The notes under the pieces were generated by a model that had not been told where the DNA came from, ran no database searches, and worked only from the letters and a program-made list of their open reading frames with translations. From Roseibium marinum (GTDB lineage Bacteria > Pseudomonadota > Alphaproteobacteria > Rhizobiales > Stappiaceae), in NCBI RefSeq assembly GCF_002906165.1, contig NZ_PPCN01000019.1:19544-83543 (forward strand): a stretch of 64,000 nucleotides of DNA, given 5' to 3'. How positions within the stretch are numbered: position 1 is the first letter of the stretch; each line of letters begins with the position of its first letter. Positions 51,956 to 60,609 of this stretch are shown in pieces. The translations under genes and the position numbers were made by a program.

Positions 51956-52996
51956 CTACTCGAGGTCGGCGAACAGACCGGCGGGCAACTCCTTGACGCC
52001 GCCGACAAGTTTCTCACCGCCAAGACTGACCATCAGGGTGAAGAAGGTCGCCGCGCCGTCCACGTCGATGTTGCCCGGAGCGGGAATACCCGCCCTGAAA
52101 TCCTGGCGAAGCGTCTCGAAGGCCGCGTCAGTCTTCGCGTTCATGTCCGGACGCAAGGGTTCCCAGGCAGCGTCGTCGCTTGCCAGCAGGTCTTTCGCGG
52201 CCCGTGAAGCGCCATAGAGCGCCTTGGCCATTTCCGGATGTTCCTGAAGATAACTCTCCTTGAGGACATAGCCCAGAAGCGGAATGTCGGGATTGAGCCC
52301 GAGCGCTATCGCGGCTGTCTCGACCGAGATCAGTTCCCGCATTCCAGCGGCCTTCATCTTTGCCAGAAAATGCCAGAAATTGATGGAGCCGGCCGTTTCA
52401 CCGCTCAGGCCGGCCTTGAAGATGAGGGGCGGCGCACCGAAGACCTGTTCGGTCTCAGCGGCAAGATCAAAGCCGTATTCCTTCTGTGCGAAGGCTTGAA
52501 GAATGAGCCAGCTCTTGTCGACCGGCCCGCCTGCGATACCTATTTTCTGCCCGCGCAGATCCTCAAGGGTCGTGGCCGTGCTGTCCTTGGGCACCACCAG
52601 TCCGCCCACAGCCTTGGAATAGGGGATGAACACATAGTCCTTGCCGGCGGCGCGCTGCCTGGCGACCCAGATCCAGTCGGCGACGGCGACATCAGCCTCG
52701 CCCCCTTCCAATGCAACGCGTGTCGCACCGTTGTCGGCATAGGGCACGACGGAGAGTTCGAACCCGTTGGCGGTGTCGAAGCCGTTCCGCTTGATGGTGT
52801 CCAGTTCCCAGTTGACCGTACCTATCTTCAGCACCGCGGCGCGCAAGACCGGCAGATCCGACGCTGTTGCCTTGTCCGCCGGGGACAGCGCAAGCGCAAG
52901 GCTCGCGCACAGCAAGCCGCCAAGAACGTTGCGTCTTGGCAGGCGACCGGTGAGAAACCGGCGCATTTTCGAAAAGGCTGTTCGGTGTCCGTGCAT
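51956..52996 (-). CDS. NitT/TauT-type ABC substrate-binding protein
   Basis: The 346-residue periplasmic receptor starts MHGHRTAFSKMRRFLTGR, carries RLPRRNVLGGLLCASLALAL as signal region (a Tat-like RR is present) and ends the signal near KATASDL. The mature part reads LRAAVLKIGTVNWELDTIKR and VALEGGEADVAVADWIWVARQ, typical of SsuA/NrtA-type receptors. ATG at 52996 follows GGGAGGATT. The ligand is unknown. Its place between the beta-propeller gene and the LutE-like ATPase suggests a role in methanol or lanthanide metabolism. Confidence 0.87.
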   Translation of the reverse strand: MHGHRTAFSKMRRFLTGRLPRRNVLGGLLCASLALALSPADKATASDLPVLRAAVLKIGTVNWELDTIKRNGFDTANGFELSVVPYADNGATRVALEGGEADVAVADWIWVARQRAAGKDYVFIPYSKAVGGLVVPKDSTATTLEDLRGQKIGIAGGPVDKSWLILQAFAQKEYGFDLAAETEQVFGAPPLIFKAGLSGETAGSINFWHFLAKMKAAGMRELISVETAAIALGLNPDIPLLGYVLKESYLQEHPEMAKALYGASRAAKDLLASDDAAWEPLRPDMNAKTDAAFETLRQDFRAGIPAPGNIDVDGAATFFTLMVSLGGEKLVGGVKELPAGLFADLE

Positions 52997-53037
52997 TTGA
53001 AATCCTCCCAGTTTCATTTTATGCGCTGACTGTTGGA

Positions 53038-54057
53038 TCAATCCGGCGCGACCACAACCCCCCAAGGCTGTTGCCCCACCTGGATCGACTTCACGGCTTC
53101 CTGTTCCGCTACATCTATCACGGTTATGTCGTTGGAGTTGCCGTTGGTTGTCAGCAGGTATTTTTCATCCGGCGTGAATTCGAGCTGCCAGACGCGCTGG
53201 CCGACGAGAATGTAACGAACCACCTCGTCTGTCGTGGCGTCGATAACCGCCACCCGGTTTGCCGGGCCAAGGGCGACAAACAGCCACTTGTTGTCCGATG
53301 TGATCCGCATCCCGACCGGCTGCAGCCACTCCGGCTGGACACCCGGAACCTCAAACCCGATCTTGTCGACAAGTTCCGGTCCGGTCTCTCCCAGCATGTT
53401 GATCACGGAAACCGTGCCGCCGATTTCCGAGCTGACGTAAAGCGTGCTGCCGTCATTGGTGAAGCGGGCGTAGCGCGGCCGCTGATCCACCAGGATATTG
53501 TGCTTGATCTTGTAGTCCTCGGTGGCGATGAAATGCGCCATGTTCGTCGTCTCGGACGTATTGACCACGAAGCGGACATCGGGACTGACGGCCATGCCTT
53601 CCGGTTCGACACCGACCGGCACCTCGGCCACGACCGTTTTCGATCGGGTATCGACGACGGTGACCAGGTTGTCATCCTCGTTCGAGACGTAAAGCGTGCT
53701 CCCGTCGGGGCTCATGACGAACAGCTCCGGATCGGGTCCGGAAGGCAAGGACCACAGGAATTCATAGGTCTTGGCATCGAACACCTTGATCGTGTCGTCG
53801 TCGGACGCACAGACATACAAATGCGCGCCGTCGGGGCTGATACCGATGCCCCGGGGCCTGTTCCCGGCGTCAAATTCGGCAATCGGTTCCCAGTTCGCGC
53901 TGTCGATCACGGTAACCGTGTTGCCTTTTTCGTTGCTCACATAGACCTTGTTGGCAAAAGCTGGACCGGCGAATAAAACGCAGATCGACAGGATTGCCGG
54001 CCACAGCCGGGAAGCCGGTTTGACTGACCGAAGGACCTTGAACAGGTGTCGCATCAT
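53038..54057 (-). CDS. Quinoprotein-associated beta-propeller protein (LutB-like, YVTN repeats)
   Basis: The 339-residue product has a signal peptide (to about GPAFANK) followed by seven YVTN-type repeats such as VYVSNEKGNTVTVIDS, LYVSNEDDNLVTVVDT and LLTTNGNSNDITVID, forming a periplasmic beta-propeller. This is the propeller that regularly accompanies PQQ-dependent alcohol oxidation and lut genes. The ATG pair at 54057/54054 has GAGG upstream; the longer frame from 54087 is less likely. It follows the ABC receptor-like gene on the same strand by ten bases. Confidence 0.88.
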   Translation of the reverse strand: MMRHLFKVLRSVKPASRLWPAILSICVLFAGPAFANKVYVSNEKGNTVTVIDSANWEPIAEFDAGNRPRGIGISPDGAHLYVCASDDDTIKVFDAKTYEFLWSLPSGPDPELFVMSPDGSTLYVSNEDDNLVTVVDTRSKTVVAEVPVGVEPEGMAVSPDVRFVVNTSETTNMAHFIATEDYKIKHNILVDQRPRYARFTNDGSTLYVSSEIGGTVSVINMLGETGPELVDKIGFEVPGVQPEWLQPVGMRITSDNKWLFVALGPANRVAVIDATTDEVVRYILVGQRVWQLEFTPDEKYLLTTNGNSNDITVIDVAEQEAVKSIQVGQQPWGVVVAPD

Positions 54058-54067
54058 GACGGTTGCC

Positions 54068-55276
54068 TCAATTCCTGAATGCCGCACAGGCGGACTCTGC
54101 CTCGTCGAGACCGAGACTGTCCAGCGGGGAGCGATGATGAAGATACCCGTCCTGCGGTGACACGCTGACGGTTATTTTGCTGTCGGTGAGCAGAATCGGC
54201 TGGCGCATTTGCCCGTTCCAGGACCGGAATGTGACCTTCTGGCCCTTGAATGCCGCCAGCTCGAAGGCATCGCTCAGGATGTACTCCTTCATGACTTCCG
54301 GATCCGCGCTGGATGTGCGCGTGACGGCTTCGCCGATGACCCGCAGCGCCAGCCAGGCATTGTAATCCTCGGGCAGAATGTAGCGCCCGTTCTGCTTTTC
54401 GAAGCGGCGCTGAAACTGCGTTGCGCCCCAGGCCTCATGGGCGGCATGAAAATTGACGGGTCGCAGTCCGCCGGAACCGGCAACCGGACGCGGGCTCCAG
54501 GCCTGATAAGGCAGGTAGAGGGCGAATACATCGCTTTCGTCCGCTGCGACGATGACATCGTGTTCGCGCGCCTCCTGCGTGAACACCGGGATTTGCCGCT
54601 GCACCAGGACATGGCCGCTGTCCGCCCGCCGTGAACCGCCGGTATCTTCGAACACCCGCTCTTCCACGATCTTTGCGCCGAATTTCGTCGCGGACCGCCT
54701 GTAAGCGTCAGCAAGTTTCACATCATCCGGATTGGAGCCCGAGATCAGGAGCCAGCGCGACCATTTTTTCCACATCAGAAACTGCGAAACCGCATCGGCG
54801 AGCATTGCCCGGCTTGGAGCCACATGGAGCAGATTGGCTTTGCAGTTGCCGTCCCGCAGGTCCGTTTCAGACGCGGCGACGTTGAAGACAAGGACGTCGG
54901 GACCGGCAAGATCGGCAACCTTGAGGACATCTTCTCCACGGCCATTGACCACAAGCAGCTTCACGCCCCCGCGAAGGAGAAGATCCACTTTCTCCTGAAG
55001 GTTTTCCGGTGAGGAAGTGGCCGTTTCCAGCGAGAATTCATGGCCCAGAAACGAGCCTGTCGTCTGGTTGTCTTCATTGCCCAGGCGGGCACCTGCGAAG
55101 GCGAGATCGTCCGGGATGCGGTCAAACCGCGAAACCGGTGCCAGCTCCGGATAATCGATGCGAAGCACCCCTGCCTTTATTTCCAGAGACCACGCCGCGG
55201 ACAGGCCGGCAAAGAACGGGAATGCGAAAACGAGTATCAGGCCGCGCATTGTGAATGCAATCAGAACCTGCATCAT
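54068..55276 (-). CDS. Quinoprotein-associated ABC receptor-like protein (LutA-like)
   Basis: The 402-residue exported protein starts MMQVLIAFTMRG with a signal peptide ending AAWSLE, then IKAGVLRIDYPELAPVSR. The Leu/Ile/Val-receptor-like fold is suggested by GVKLLVVNGRGEDVLKVAD, WLLISGSNPDDVKLADAYRR and HDVIVAADESDVFALYL. Such periplasmic proteins are the binding component predicted for the PQQ/lanthanide ABC system whose ATPase and permease are at 49384-50124 and 48584-49387. It is the first gene of that operon and diverges from the next. Confidence 0.85.
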   Translation of the reverse strand: MMQVLIAFTMRGLILVFAFPFFAGLSAAWSLEIKAGVLRIDYPELAPVSRFDRIPDDLAFAGARLGNEDNQTTGSFLGHEFSLETATSSPENLQEKVDLLLRGGVKLLVVNGRGEDVLKVADLAGPDVLVFNVAASETDLRDGNCKANLLHVAPSRAMLADAVSQFLMWKKWSRWLLISGSNPDDVKLADAYRRSATKFGAKIVEERVFEDTGGSRRADSGHVLVQRQIPVFTQEAREHDVIVAADESDVFALYLPYQAWSPRPVAGSGGLRPVNFHAAHEAWGATQFQRRFEKQNGRYILPEDYNAWLALRVIGEAVTRTSSADPEVMKEYILSDAFELAAFKGQKVTFRSWNGQMRQPILLTDSKITVSVSPQDGYLHHRSPLDSLGLDEAESACAAFRN

Positions 55277-55386
55277 AAACTCTTCCGATCTTTCCGGTTT
55301 CAGCGATTGTGCCAAAGCTGCCCGGGGAAAAAAATCGATACTTTAGGATCTATTGCGGTGCGATTCATGCGTCATAGAATAATTGC
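55277..55386. promoter_or_regulatory. Divergent promoter region in the PQQ/methanol cluster
   Basis: This 110-base spacer separates the minus-strand accessory operon (to 48584) from the plus-strand set (to 58249). It includes an A-run and AT-rich sequence (about 55325-55385), suited to promoters. No clear operator was recognised. Confidence 0.45.
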
Positions 55387-55887
55387 ATGAGGCAATTCGT
55401 GCTGCTCGCAATTCTTTTACTGTTCAACGCAAGCGCTCTTGCGGATGCTATTCCGCGTGGCAGCAAGGTAGCCTTTCTCGGTCTCGGGTTCGTCGACCTG
55501 TCGACCGAGGGGGCCTACAACGGCGAAAGAGACGATGAAACCCGTCGTCTCGTACTCCTCGAACAGCTTGTCGAGAAGCGCTTTCGGGACGAGGGCATGG
55601 TCCTGGTCGATATTGCCCCGGTTTCTGAAAAACTCGCCAACATATCCAATCCCGGCAACTGCTACGGCTGCGATGTTCGCATGGCGAAAACCCTCGGCGC
55701 CGATTTCGCGCTCGCCGGGGCCGTCCACAAAATCTCGAATTTGGTTATCTCGATGAACCTGTTCCTCCGCGACGCGGAGACAGGCAAGGTTCTGCGTGCC
55801 AGGGCAGTCGATGTTCGAACAAACACCGACCGTTCGTGGAGCCGCGGGATGAACTACATCCTGAAAACCGCCTTCTTCAAGGAATAG
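55387..55887 (+). CDS. DUF3280/DUF2380-type exported protein
   Basis: The 166-residue product has a signal peptide (MRQFVLLAILLLFNASALAD) and a single mature domain with GSKVAFLGLGFVDLS, a NCYGCDVRMAKTLGADFALAG segment holding two Cys, and a WSRGMNYILK end. Proteins of this family recur in PQQ-dependent alcohol oxidation clusters; the role is unknown. It heads the plus-strand accessory set and ends eight bases before the SRPBCC gene. Confidence 0.8.
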   Translation: MRQFVLLAILLLFNASALADAIPRGSKVAFLGLGFVDLSTEGAYNGERDDETRRLVLLEQLVEKRFRDEGMVLVDIAPVSEKLANISNPGNCYGCDVRMAKTLGADFALAGAVHKISNLVISMNLFLRDAETGKVLRARAVDVRTNTDRSWSRGMNYILKTAFFKE

Positions 55888-55894
55888 ACTGACA

Positions 55895-56437
55895 ATGCGC
55901 ATACTTCTTCGGGTCCTCACAATCCTGGTTCTGTCCTGGCTCGCTCTTCCGGCGGCCCTGGCACATGGCCCCACCCGCCAGAAGGTAACGCTCACGCAAG
56001 AGGTCGCCGCGCCACCTGCCGAAGTCTGGGCGCTGATCGGGAACTTTCAGGACATGAGCTGGCATCCTGCGGTGTTCGCCAGCACCGGCGAGGGCGGCAA
56101 CGCCATCGATGCGACGCGGGTGCTCACGCTCGGACAGGACGGCGGTCCGACAATCTCCGAAGTGCTCTACAAATTCAGCGACGAGAAGATGAGCTATTCC
56201 TACCGGATCACGGACGTGGATGTCGCGGTGCTGCCCGTGACCAACTACTCCTCGCATGTGACGGTCAAACCGGGAAAAAACGGTGGTTCCCTGGTGGAGT
56301 GGCGCGGGGCGTTCTATCGCGGCTATCCCAACAACGATCCGCCGGACAATCTCAACGACGAAGCCGCGATCGCGGCCGTGACAGCTGTCTACAAGGCGGG
56401 TCTCGATGCCCTTCATGAACGTTTTCCGGGGAACTGA
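55895..56437 (+). CDS. Exported SRPBCC-fold protein (MxaD-like)
   Basis: The 180-residue product has a signal peptide (to ALPAALAHG) and a START/SRPBCC-type domain: EVAAPPAEVWALIGNFQDMSWHPAV at its start and a C-terminal helix (AAIAAVTAVYKAGLDALHERF). It resembles MxaD, a periplasmic protein thought to help the methanol dehydrogenase meet its cytochrome. Its end overlaps the next gene by 32 bases. Confidence 0.82.
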   Translation: MRILLRVLTILVLSWLALPAALAHGPTRQKVTLTQEVAAPPAEVWALIGNFQDMSWHPAVFASTGEGGNAIDATRVLTLGQDGGPTISEVLYKFSDEKMSYSYRITDVDVAVLPVTNYSSHVTVKPGKNGGSLVEWRGAFYRGYPNNDPPDNLNDEAAIAAVTAVYKAGLDALHERFPGN

Positions 56438-57431
56438 GCAGCGCATTCTCGGCGTTTCCCTCTTCTGCTTCCTCCTCAACTCCCCCGCGGGCGTCCCGGC
56501 GCTCGCGGGGTCTTTTGCATTCGTGACCAACCAGAGCAGTTCCGATCTCAGCGTTCTGGATCTTGAAGGCCGCCGCGAGATCCGCCGGATACCGGTTGCC
56601 GGGCAACCCGCCGGCATCGCGGTCAGCTCCCCGCTCAACGCCTTTTACACCGTCAGCCCCGACAGCAAGACCGTGCGCCGGTTTTCCCTTGCCACCTGCA
56701 AGGTCCTGGCGGAAACCCGATTGCCCGGCGGCCCGGTGGGCGTAGCGGTTGCTCCGCGATCCGGTCTCGTCTTCGTCTCCGACTGGTACAACGCCCGCAT
56801 CTTTGTGCTCGATGCCGAAAACCTTGCAACGACCGGTGAACTGGAAACCGGTGGCGCTCCGGCCGGGCTGATTGTTGCCGGGGACGGCAGTTGGCTCGCC
56901 TCCGCGGACCGGGATTCAAATCAGGTCTCGATCTTCGATCTGCCCGCCATGACCTTGCGCGCCCGCGTTACGGTGGGCGAACGGCCCTTCGGCATCGCTG
57001 TCGATCCGCAGGGGCGTATCCACGCGGCGAATGTCGGCTCGAACTCCGTCACGATCATCGACCCGCGGTCGGCTACAGTCACCGCCACGGTGCCGGTCGG
57101 CGACCGCCCTTACGGTGTCGCATTTGCCGGTGGACACGCCTTCACGACCGACCAGTATGCGGACACCGTGAGCGTCTACCGGCTTTCCGATTTCGAGCGC
57201 GAGGGCACGCTGGAGGTCGGCGAGGCGCCCGAAGGCATCGACGCGACGCCGAACGGCAAGCTGATCGTCTCGACCAACTGGTTTTCCAACACGGTCAGCC
57301 TGATCGATCCGGAAACTGTCGAAGTCGTCGGTGAAATAGAGACCGGCGACGGTCCGCGCGCCGTTGGAAGATTTATTCATGAATTACCGGGAGGAAATGT
57401 TCCATGTCAGGAAACCCAGCGCATCGAGTGA
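56406..57431 (+). CDS. Exported YVTN beta-propeller protein
   Basis: The 341-residue product has a signal region (FLLNSPAGVPALAGS) and repeated YVTN-type blades such as AFVTNQSSSDLSVLD, VFVSDWYNARIFVLD and IVSTNWFSNTVSLID. The start is ATG at 56406 or 56415, inside the end of the previous gene. It is distinct from the propeller at 53038-54057. The role in the quinoprotein cluster is unknown; binding of cofactor or protein partners is usual for propellers. Confidence 0.82.
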   Translation: MPFMNVFRGTEQRILGVSLFCFLLNSPAGVPALAGSFAFVTNQSSSDLSVLDLEGRREIRRIPVAGQPAGIAVSSPLNAFYTVSPDSKTVRRFSLATCKVLAETRLPGGPVGVAVAPRSGLVFVSDWYNARIFVLDAENLATTGELETGGAPAGLIVAGDGSWLASADRDSNQVSIFDLPAMTLRARVTVGERPFGIAVDPQGRIHAANVGSNSVTIIDPRSATVTATVPVGDRPYGVAFAGGHAFTTDQYADTVSVYRLSDFEREGTLEVGEAPEGIDATPNGKLIVSTNWFSNTVSLIDPETVEVVGEIETGDGPRAVGRFIHELPGGNVPCQETQRIE

Positions 57432-58249
57432 ATTGGCCGGCCTGCCTGGCCGCCGCCGTCATTGCATTCCTGCTGCCGGCGCCCGCGGCCGCGATCGAGG
57501 CCAATTGGCCGGATCTGCGCTCGGAGCTTTATGGTGGCCGGTTCCTTGCCGTCTCCGATGAGGTGATCAGCATCGATGCGCCTTACCGCACGGACAATGA
57601 CGCCCGCACCGGCGTAACCGTCCGATTGGCCGCGCCGGAGGGACACGCATTCAGGGAACTTCACCTGATCCTGGACGAAAACCCGATGCCCGTCTCCGCT
57701 CAGCTGACCTTCGCCCGGCCGCTTACCGCCTTCGAGTTCGCCGCAACCATGCGCTTCAACGGTCCCACTCCCGTTCATGCGGTGGCCGTCCTTGAAAACG
57801 GCCAGCTTTTCGTCGCCGAAACCTTTGTGAAGACGTCCGGGCTGGGAGCGTGCTCCGCTCCTCCGGGCACCGATCCGGACGAAGCGCTCGCCACCCTTGG
57901 ACAGATGGAGCTGGTCATCCGACCGCAAACGGATTCCGCAAGCCTCGTCAGAAATTTGCGCGCCGGCCGGCCGAACGGCCTCGCCCTGGATGTGAAGATC
58001 AGCCATCCGAGCCATTCCGGCATGCAAAGGGATCAGATCTCCCTGCTCTACATACCGATCCGTTATGTCGATACCCTGGACATCAATCTGAACGGTGAAC
58101 CGTTCGCCACGATGACCGGCAGCATTTCGCTGAGCGAAAACCCGCAGGTCACCGTATCGGTTCCCAAAGGCACAAGGCGTGTCAGGGCGAAGCTGACGGA
58201 TACCGACGGCACGGCTTCGGAGGTGGAACGCGAGTTGGCTGATTATTGA
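57404..58249 (+). CDS. Quinoprotein dehydrogenase-associated SoxYZ-like carrier
   Basis: The 281-residue product has a signal peptide (to PAPAAAIE), an N-terminal SoxY-like immunoglobulin domain, the Gly-rich arm TSGLGACSAPPGTD (about 144-157) whose Cys is the likely carrier residue, and a C-terminal SoxZ-like domain (LALDVKISHPSHSGMQ, LYIPIRYVDTLDINLNGE). In sulfur oxidation the SoxY Cys carries the substrate; in methanol clusters the cargo is unknown. The start lies 28 bases inside the previous gene. Confidence 0.88.
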   Translation: MSGNPAHRVNWPACLAAAVIAFLLPAPAAAIEANWPDLRSELYGGRFLAVSDEVISIDAPYRTDNDARTGVTVRLAAPEGHAFRELHLILDENPMPVSAQLTFARPLTAFEFAATMRFNGPTPVHAVAVLENGQLFVAETFVKTSGLGACSAPPGTDPDEALATLGQMELVIRPQTDSASLVRNLRAGRPNGLALDVKISHPSHSGMQRDQISLLYIPIRYVDTLDINLNGEPFATMTGSISLSENPQVTVSVPKGTRRVRAKLTDTDGTASEVERELADY

Positions 58250-58319
58250 GCCGGCGGGTCCTCCACCAGTCAATGCGCGCGAGTCTTGGGAGAAAACTCG
58301 GTTTCGCGGGACTAGAGAC

Positions 58320-58431
58320 AAGCATGTCGCGTTTAAGTGGATTCATGGATTTAGGAGGGCGCCCGAGGCAGCGTTTGCATTGCAAATGCGTTCGGGCGAT
58401 TTCCTGAAGTCAATTTAACGCGACACGCTTT
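58320..58431. repeat. 112-base nested palindromic repeat between convergent genes
   Basis: Outer arms AAGCATGTCGCGTTTAA (58320-58336) and TTTAACGCGACACGCTT (58414-58430) are inverted and nearly identical. Inner arms include GCCCGA/TCGGGC and GCGTTTGCA/TGCAAATGC around the centre at about 58380, so the whole unit can fold into one long imperfect hairpin. It resembles the intergenic palindromic elements of Hyphomicrobiales genomes. Its right end supplies the stop codon of the minus-strand CxxxCW gene (58430-58432). It may serve as a bidirectional terminator for the convergent operons. Confidence 0.7.
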
Positions 58432-59017
58432 ATTGCGGCTCCGGTTCGGGCTGGAGCTCCTCAACGGGGAAATCCTCGAACGTCCAGCCGTCGGTTCCTT
58501 CCGGATACCAGTAGACGGTCTCGTAGCCGTATTCCAGCGCCCGTCTGGCCGCGTTCCAGGACATCCAGCATTCATCGAGACAGAAAAACAGCACGGGGCG
58601 CGCGGTGTCGCCGCCCGTGGCCTTTTCGAGGCCGGACCTGAAATACTCCGAGGTGATTTCCGCGATCCGTCCATAGCCGACATTGGGCAGCCACAGGCTT
58701 CCCGGGATCGACAGGCGGGGCTTGTCGCGCCAGATCGTGCCCGCGGGAAGGTTTTCCGGTTTCGGGGCGCGGGGCAGCACATCGATGAAAGCGGCGTCTC
58801 CGGTCTGCCAGAGCGCATGCGCTTCCTCGCTCGAAACGACCGTGCCGCCGCTTAACGTTTCCGGGACCGGACCCCGGTAAGGCTCTTCACGGTAGTCATC
58901 CGGTTCGGGCACGCCTTGCGCGCATAGCGCCGCCGGCCATACCGTCATCGCAGCGGCGATGAAAGCGGCGCGGAGTGTCCTGCCGCTCAAAGGCCCGGCT
59001 GACACGATGGCTACCAT
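58430..59017 (-). CDS. PQQ-associated CxxxCW-motif (rhodanese-like) protein
   Basis: The 195-residue exported protein belongs to the group of PQQ-catabolism-associated rhodanese-like proteins. The signature FFCLDECWMSWNA holds C146, C150 and W151; DVLPRAPKPENLPAGTIW and SIPGSLWLPNVGYG precede it. The signal peptide ends near ALCAQG. The stop codon lies in the right arm of a palindromic repeat. It follows xoxJ by two bases and ends the xoxF-side operon. A thiol or persulfide reaction is possible; no substrate is known. Confidence 0.87.
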   Translation of the reverse strand: MVAIVSAGPLSGRTLRAAFIAAAMTVWPAALCAQGVPEPDDYREEPYRGPVPETLSGGTVVSSEEAHALWQTGDAAFIDVLPRAPKPENLPAGTIWRDKPRLSIPGSLWLPNVGYGRIAEITSEYFRSGLEKATGGDTARPVLFFCLDECWMSWNAARRALEYGYETVYWYPEGTDGWTFEDFPVEELQPEPEPQ

Positions 59018-59019
59018 GG

Positions 59020-59955
59020 TTATTTTTCCCCGTAAGGAGCCGTTCCCATATCGTTGAGAAGCGGCACACCCGCCTCCTGCAGGATATCGTTGATTTCGCC
59101 CTGGTTTCTCCGGATGAGCGAATTGAGCTTGCGTTGCCAGACCTTTTCACCTTGCCGGACGCCCATGGTGATGCGGAAAACCAGCCGCGGCGGCAATGTT
59201 TCACCGATCAGCGGTGTGACCTGAAAACTCTGGTGATCCTGCTTGACCAACGGACCTCCGATCGGTCCCCACAGGATTGCGGCGTCGATTTCACCTTCCT
59301 CGAGATCGGAAAGCATGTCGAGTGCCGGAGATTCGTGGCGTCTGTCCACCGTCAGATTATAGGGTTTCGCGGCCGCGATCAGACCGTTGCGCGCCATGTG
59401 AGACGCCGGAGGCGACCCCGCGATGATTCCGATCCTCTTGCCCTTGAGCTTGGGATCGGAAAGCGTTGTCACATCGGCCAGATCGCCGTTTTCGGGGACG
59501 ATGAGCGTATAGGCGGACGTCATGTAGTGATTTGTGTTGAGGACAAGCTCATGGCCTTGCGCGTATCCCATGATCACGTCACACCGGTTTGCCCGCAAGG
59601 TGTTGCGGACAAATCCCGTCGCCATCGGATACCAGGTATATGCCACGGGAAGCTCAAGCTTCGCGGCGACCAGATCGGCCAGCCGGTTTTCATATCCGGC
59701 GCCAGCTTTGTCGGAGAGCGGCAGATTGGCGGGGTCCGCGCAAACACGCAATTCCGTATGCGACACGAGATCCGATGTCTGCGCGCCCGCCGGGATGCCC
59801 ATCGCGATCGTGAGCGCCACACCAAGCGGCCACGACAGTGTTCGGGCAAGCTGTTTCCAGCGCGAGGAAAACGCACGGTTCTGTGAGGTGGCAGAATGTC
59901 TGCCCTCCTGCCGATCCGCTAAACCGCGTCGACCGTCATCCTCCAAGACACGCAT
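59020..59955 (-). CDS. xoxJ: XoxJ/MoxJ-like periplasmic binding protein
   Basis: The 311-residue product is a family-3 solute-binding-like protein associated with methanol dehydrogenases, thought to assist activation of XoxF. It shows the signature LRVCADPANLPLSDKAGAGYENRLAD after a signal sequence ending IPAGAQ, and KGKRIGIIAGSPPASHM in the middle. The N-terminal extension before the hydrophobic part is long (about 38 residues), so the start may lie further in. It overlaps the end of xoxG by 20 bases. Confidence 0.88.
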   Translation of the reverse strand: MRVLEDDGRRGLADRQEGRHSATSQNRAFSSRWKQLARTLSWPLGVALTIAMGIPAGAQTSDLVSHTELRVCADPANLPLSDKAGAGYENRLADLVAAKLELPVAYTWYPMATGFVRNTLRANRCDVIMGYAQGHELVLNTNHYMTSAYTLIVPENGDLADVTTLSDPKLKGKRIGIIAGSPPASHMARNGLIAAAKPYNLTVDRRHESPALDMLSDLEEGEIDAAILWGPIGGPLVKQDHQSFQVTPLIGETLPPRLVFRITMGVRQGEKVWQRKLNSLIRRNQGEINDILQEAGVPLLNDMGTAPYGEK

Positions 59956-60469
59956 TTTCTTCCTCTCGGATTACGTCCGACTTGCCTTCCTTTTTACGAG
60001 GGCGCCCACGCGCGACCGCATCGGTCCCACGGGCTTTCAAATAGACGTAAATGTCGTTGATGTAGCACATCACGTTTGGATTTGTGCCGAACGCGGGCAT
60101 GACCGAATTCTCGGACGCATTGACCTTTTTCCGGCCATTCGTCACGACATCGAGAAAGTCGTAATAGTCCATGTCGAGCGCGGACTTTTTCAGCGCCGGC
60201 GCATAGGTCGACCCTTCGCCCTCGGGCCCGTGACAGACGTGGCATTCGGAATGATACCGGCGGAATCCGGAATAGGTCGGCCAGTCGATCGTGCCGTCTT
60301 CCTGAACATTGTAAGTAGGCACATCATCTTCGGTAAAGTATCGGCCGTCTTCCGAATATGCCACCGCAACCAGGGCTTTATCATAGGCTTCTTCCGCTCC
60401 GGCCTGAAGCCCTGATGAAACCATGAAGATAACTGCTGCCGACGCACCCAATAGTTTAATCTTACACAT
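59936..60469 (-). CDS. xoxG: Cytochrome c XoxG (electron acceptor of XoxF)
   Basis: The 177-residue periplasmic cytochrome has a signal peptide (MCKIKLLGASAAVIF to QAGAE), one haem motif CHVCH at 76-80 and the probable Met ligand M124 in NSVMPAFGTN. It ends with a charged tail of Lys, Arg and Glu. In XoxF systems this cytochrome takes electrons directly from the reduced PQQ enzyme. ATG at 60469 has AGGGAC upstream; the longer frame adds a hydrophilic leader that would bury the signal peptide. A hairpin lies between it and xoxF. Confidence 0.9.
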   Translation of the reverse strand: MCKIKLLGASAAVIFMVSSGLQAGAEEAYDKALVAVAYSEDGRYFTEDDVPTYNVQEDGTIDWPTYSGFRRYHSECHVCHGPEGEGSTYAPALKKSALDMDYYDFLDVVTNGRKKVNASENSVMPAFGTNPNVMCYINDIYVYLKARGTDAVARGRPRKKEGKSDVIREEENACLGG

Positions 60470-60562
60470 CGTCTGTCCCTTGAGAAACAACCTGTCCGCC
60501 TTGACCTCGGCTGCGGCTTCGGACCATTGATCTGGCCACACTGTATTCACCGCAGATGATAA

Positions 60563-60591
60563 GAACCGGCGCGACCGAAGTGCGCCGGTTC
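60563..60591 (-). terminator. Hairpin between xoxF and xoxG
   Basis: GAACCGGCGC and GCGCCGGTTC form a perfect 10-base stem around a nine-base loop, between the stop of xoxF (60610) and xoxG (60469). The minus strand has no proper T-run behind it. It probably protects the abundant xoxF mRNA and lowers expression of xoxG and xoxJ. On the plus strand a short T-run follows. Confidence 0.55.
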
Positions 60592-60609
60592 CATTCTTTT
60601 AAATACCGA

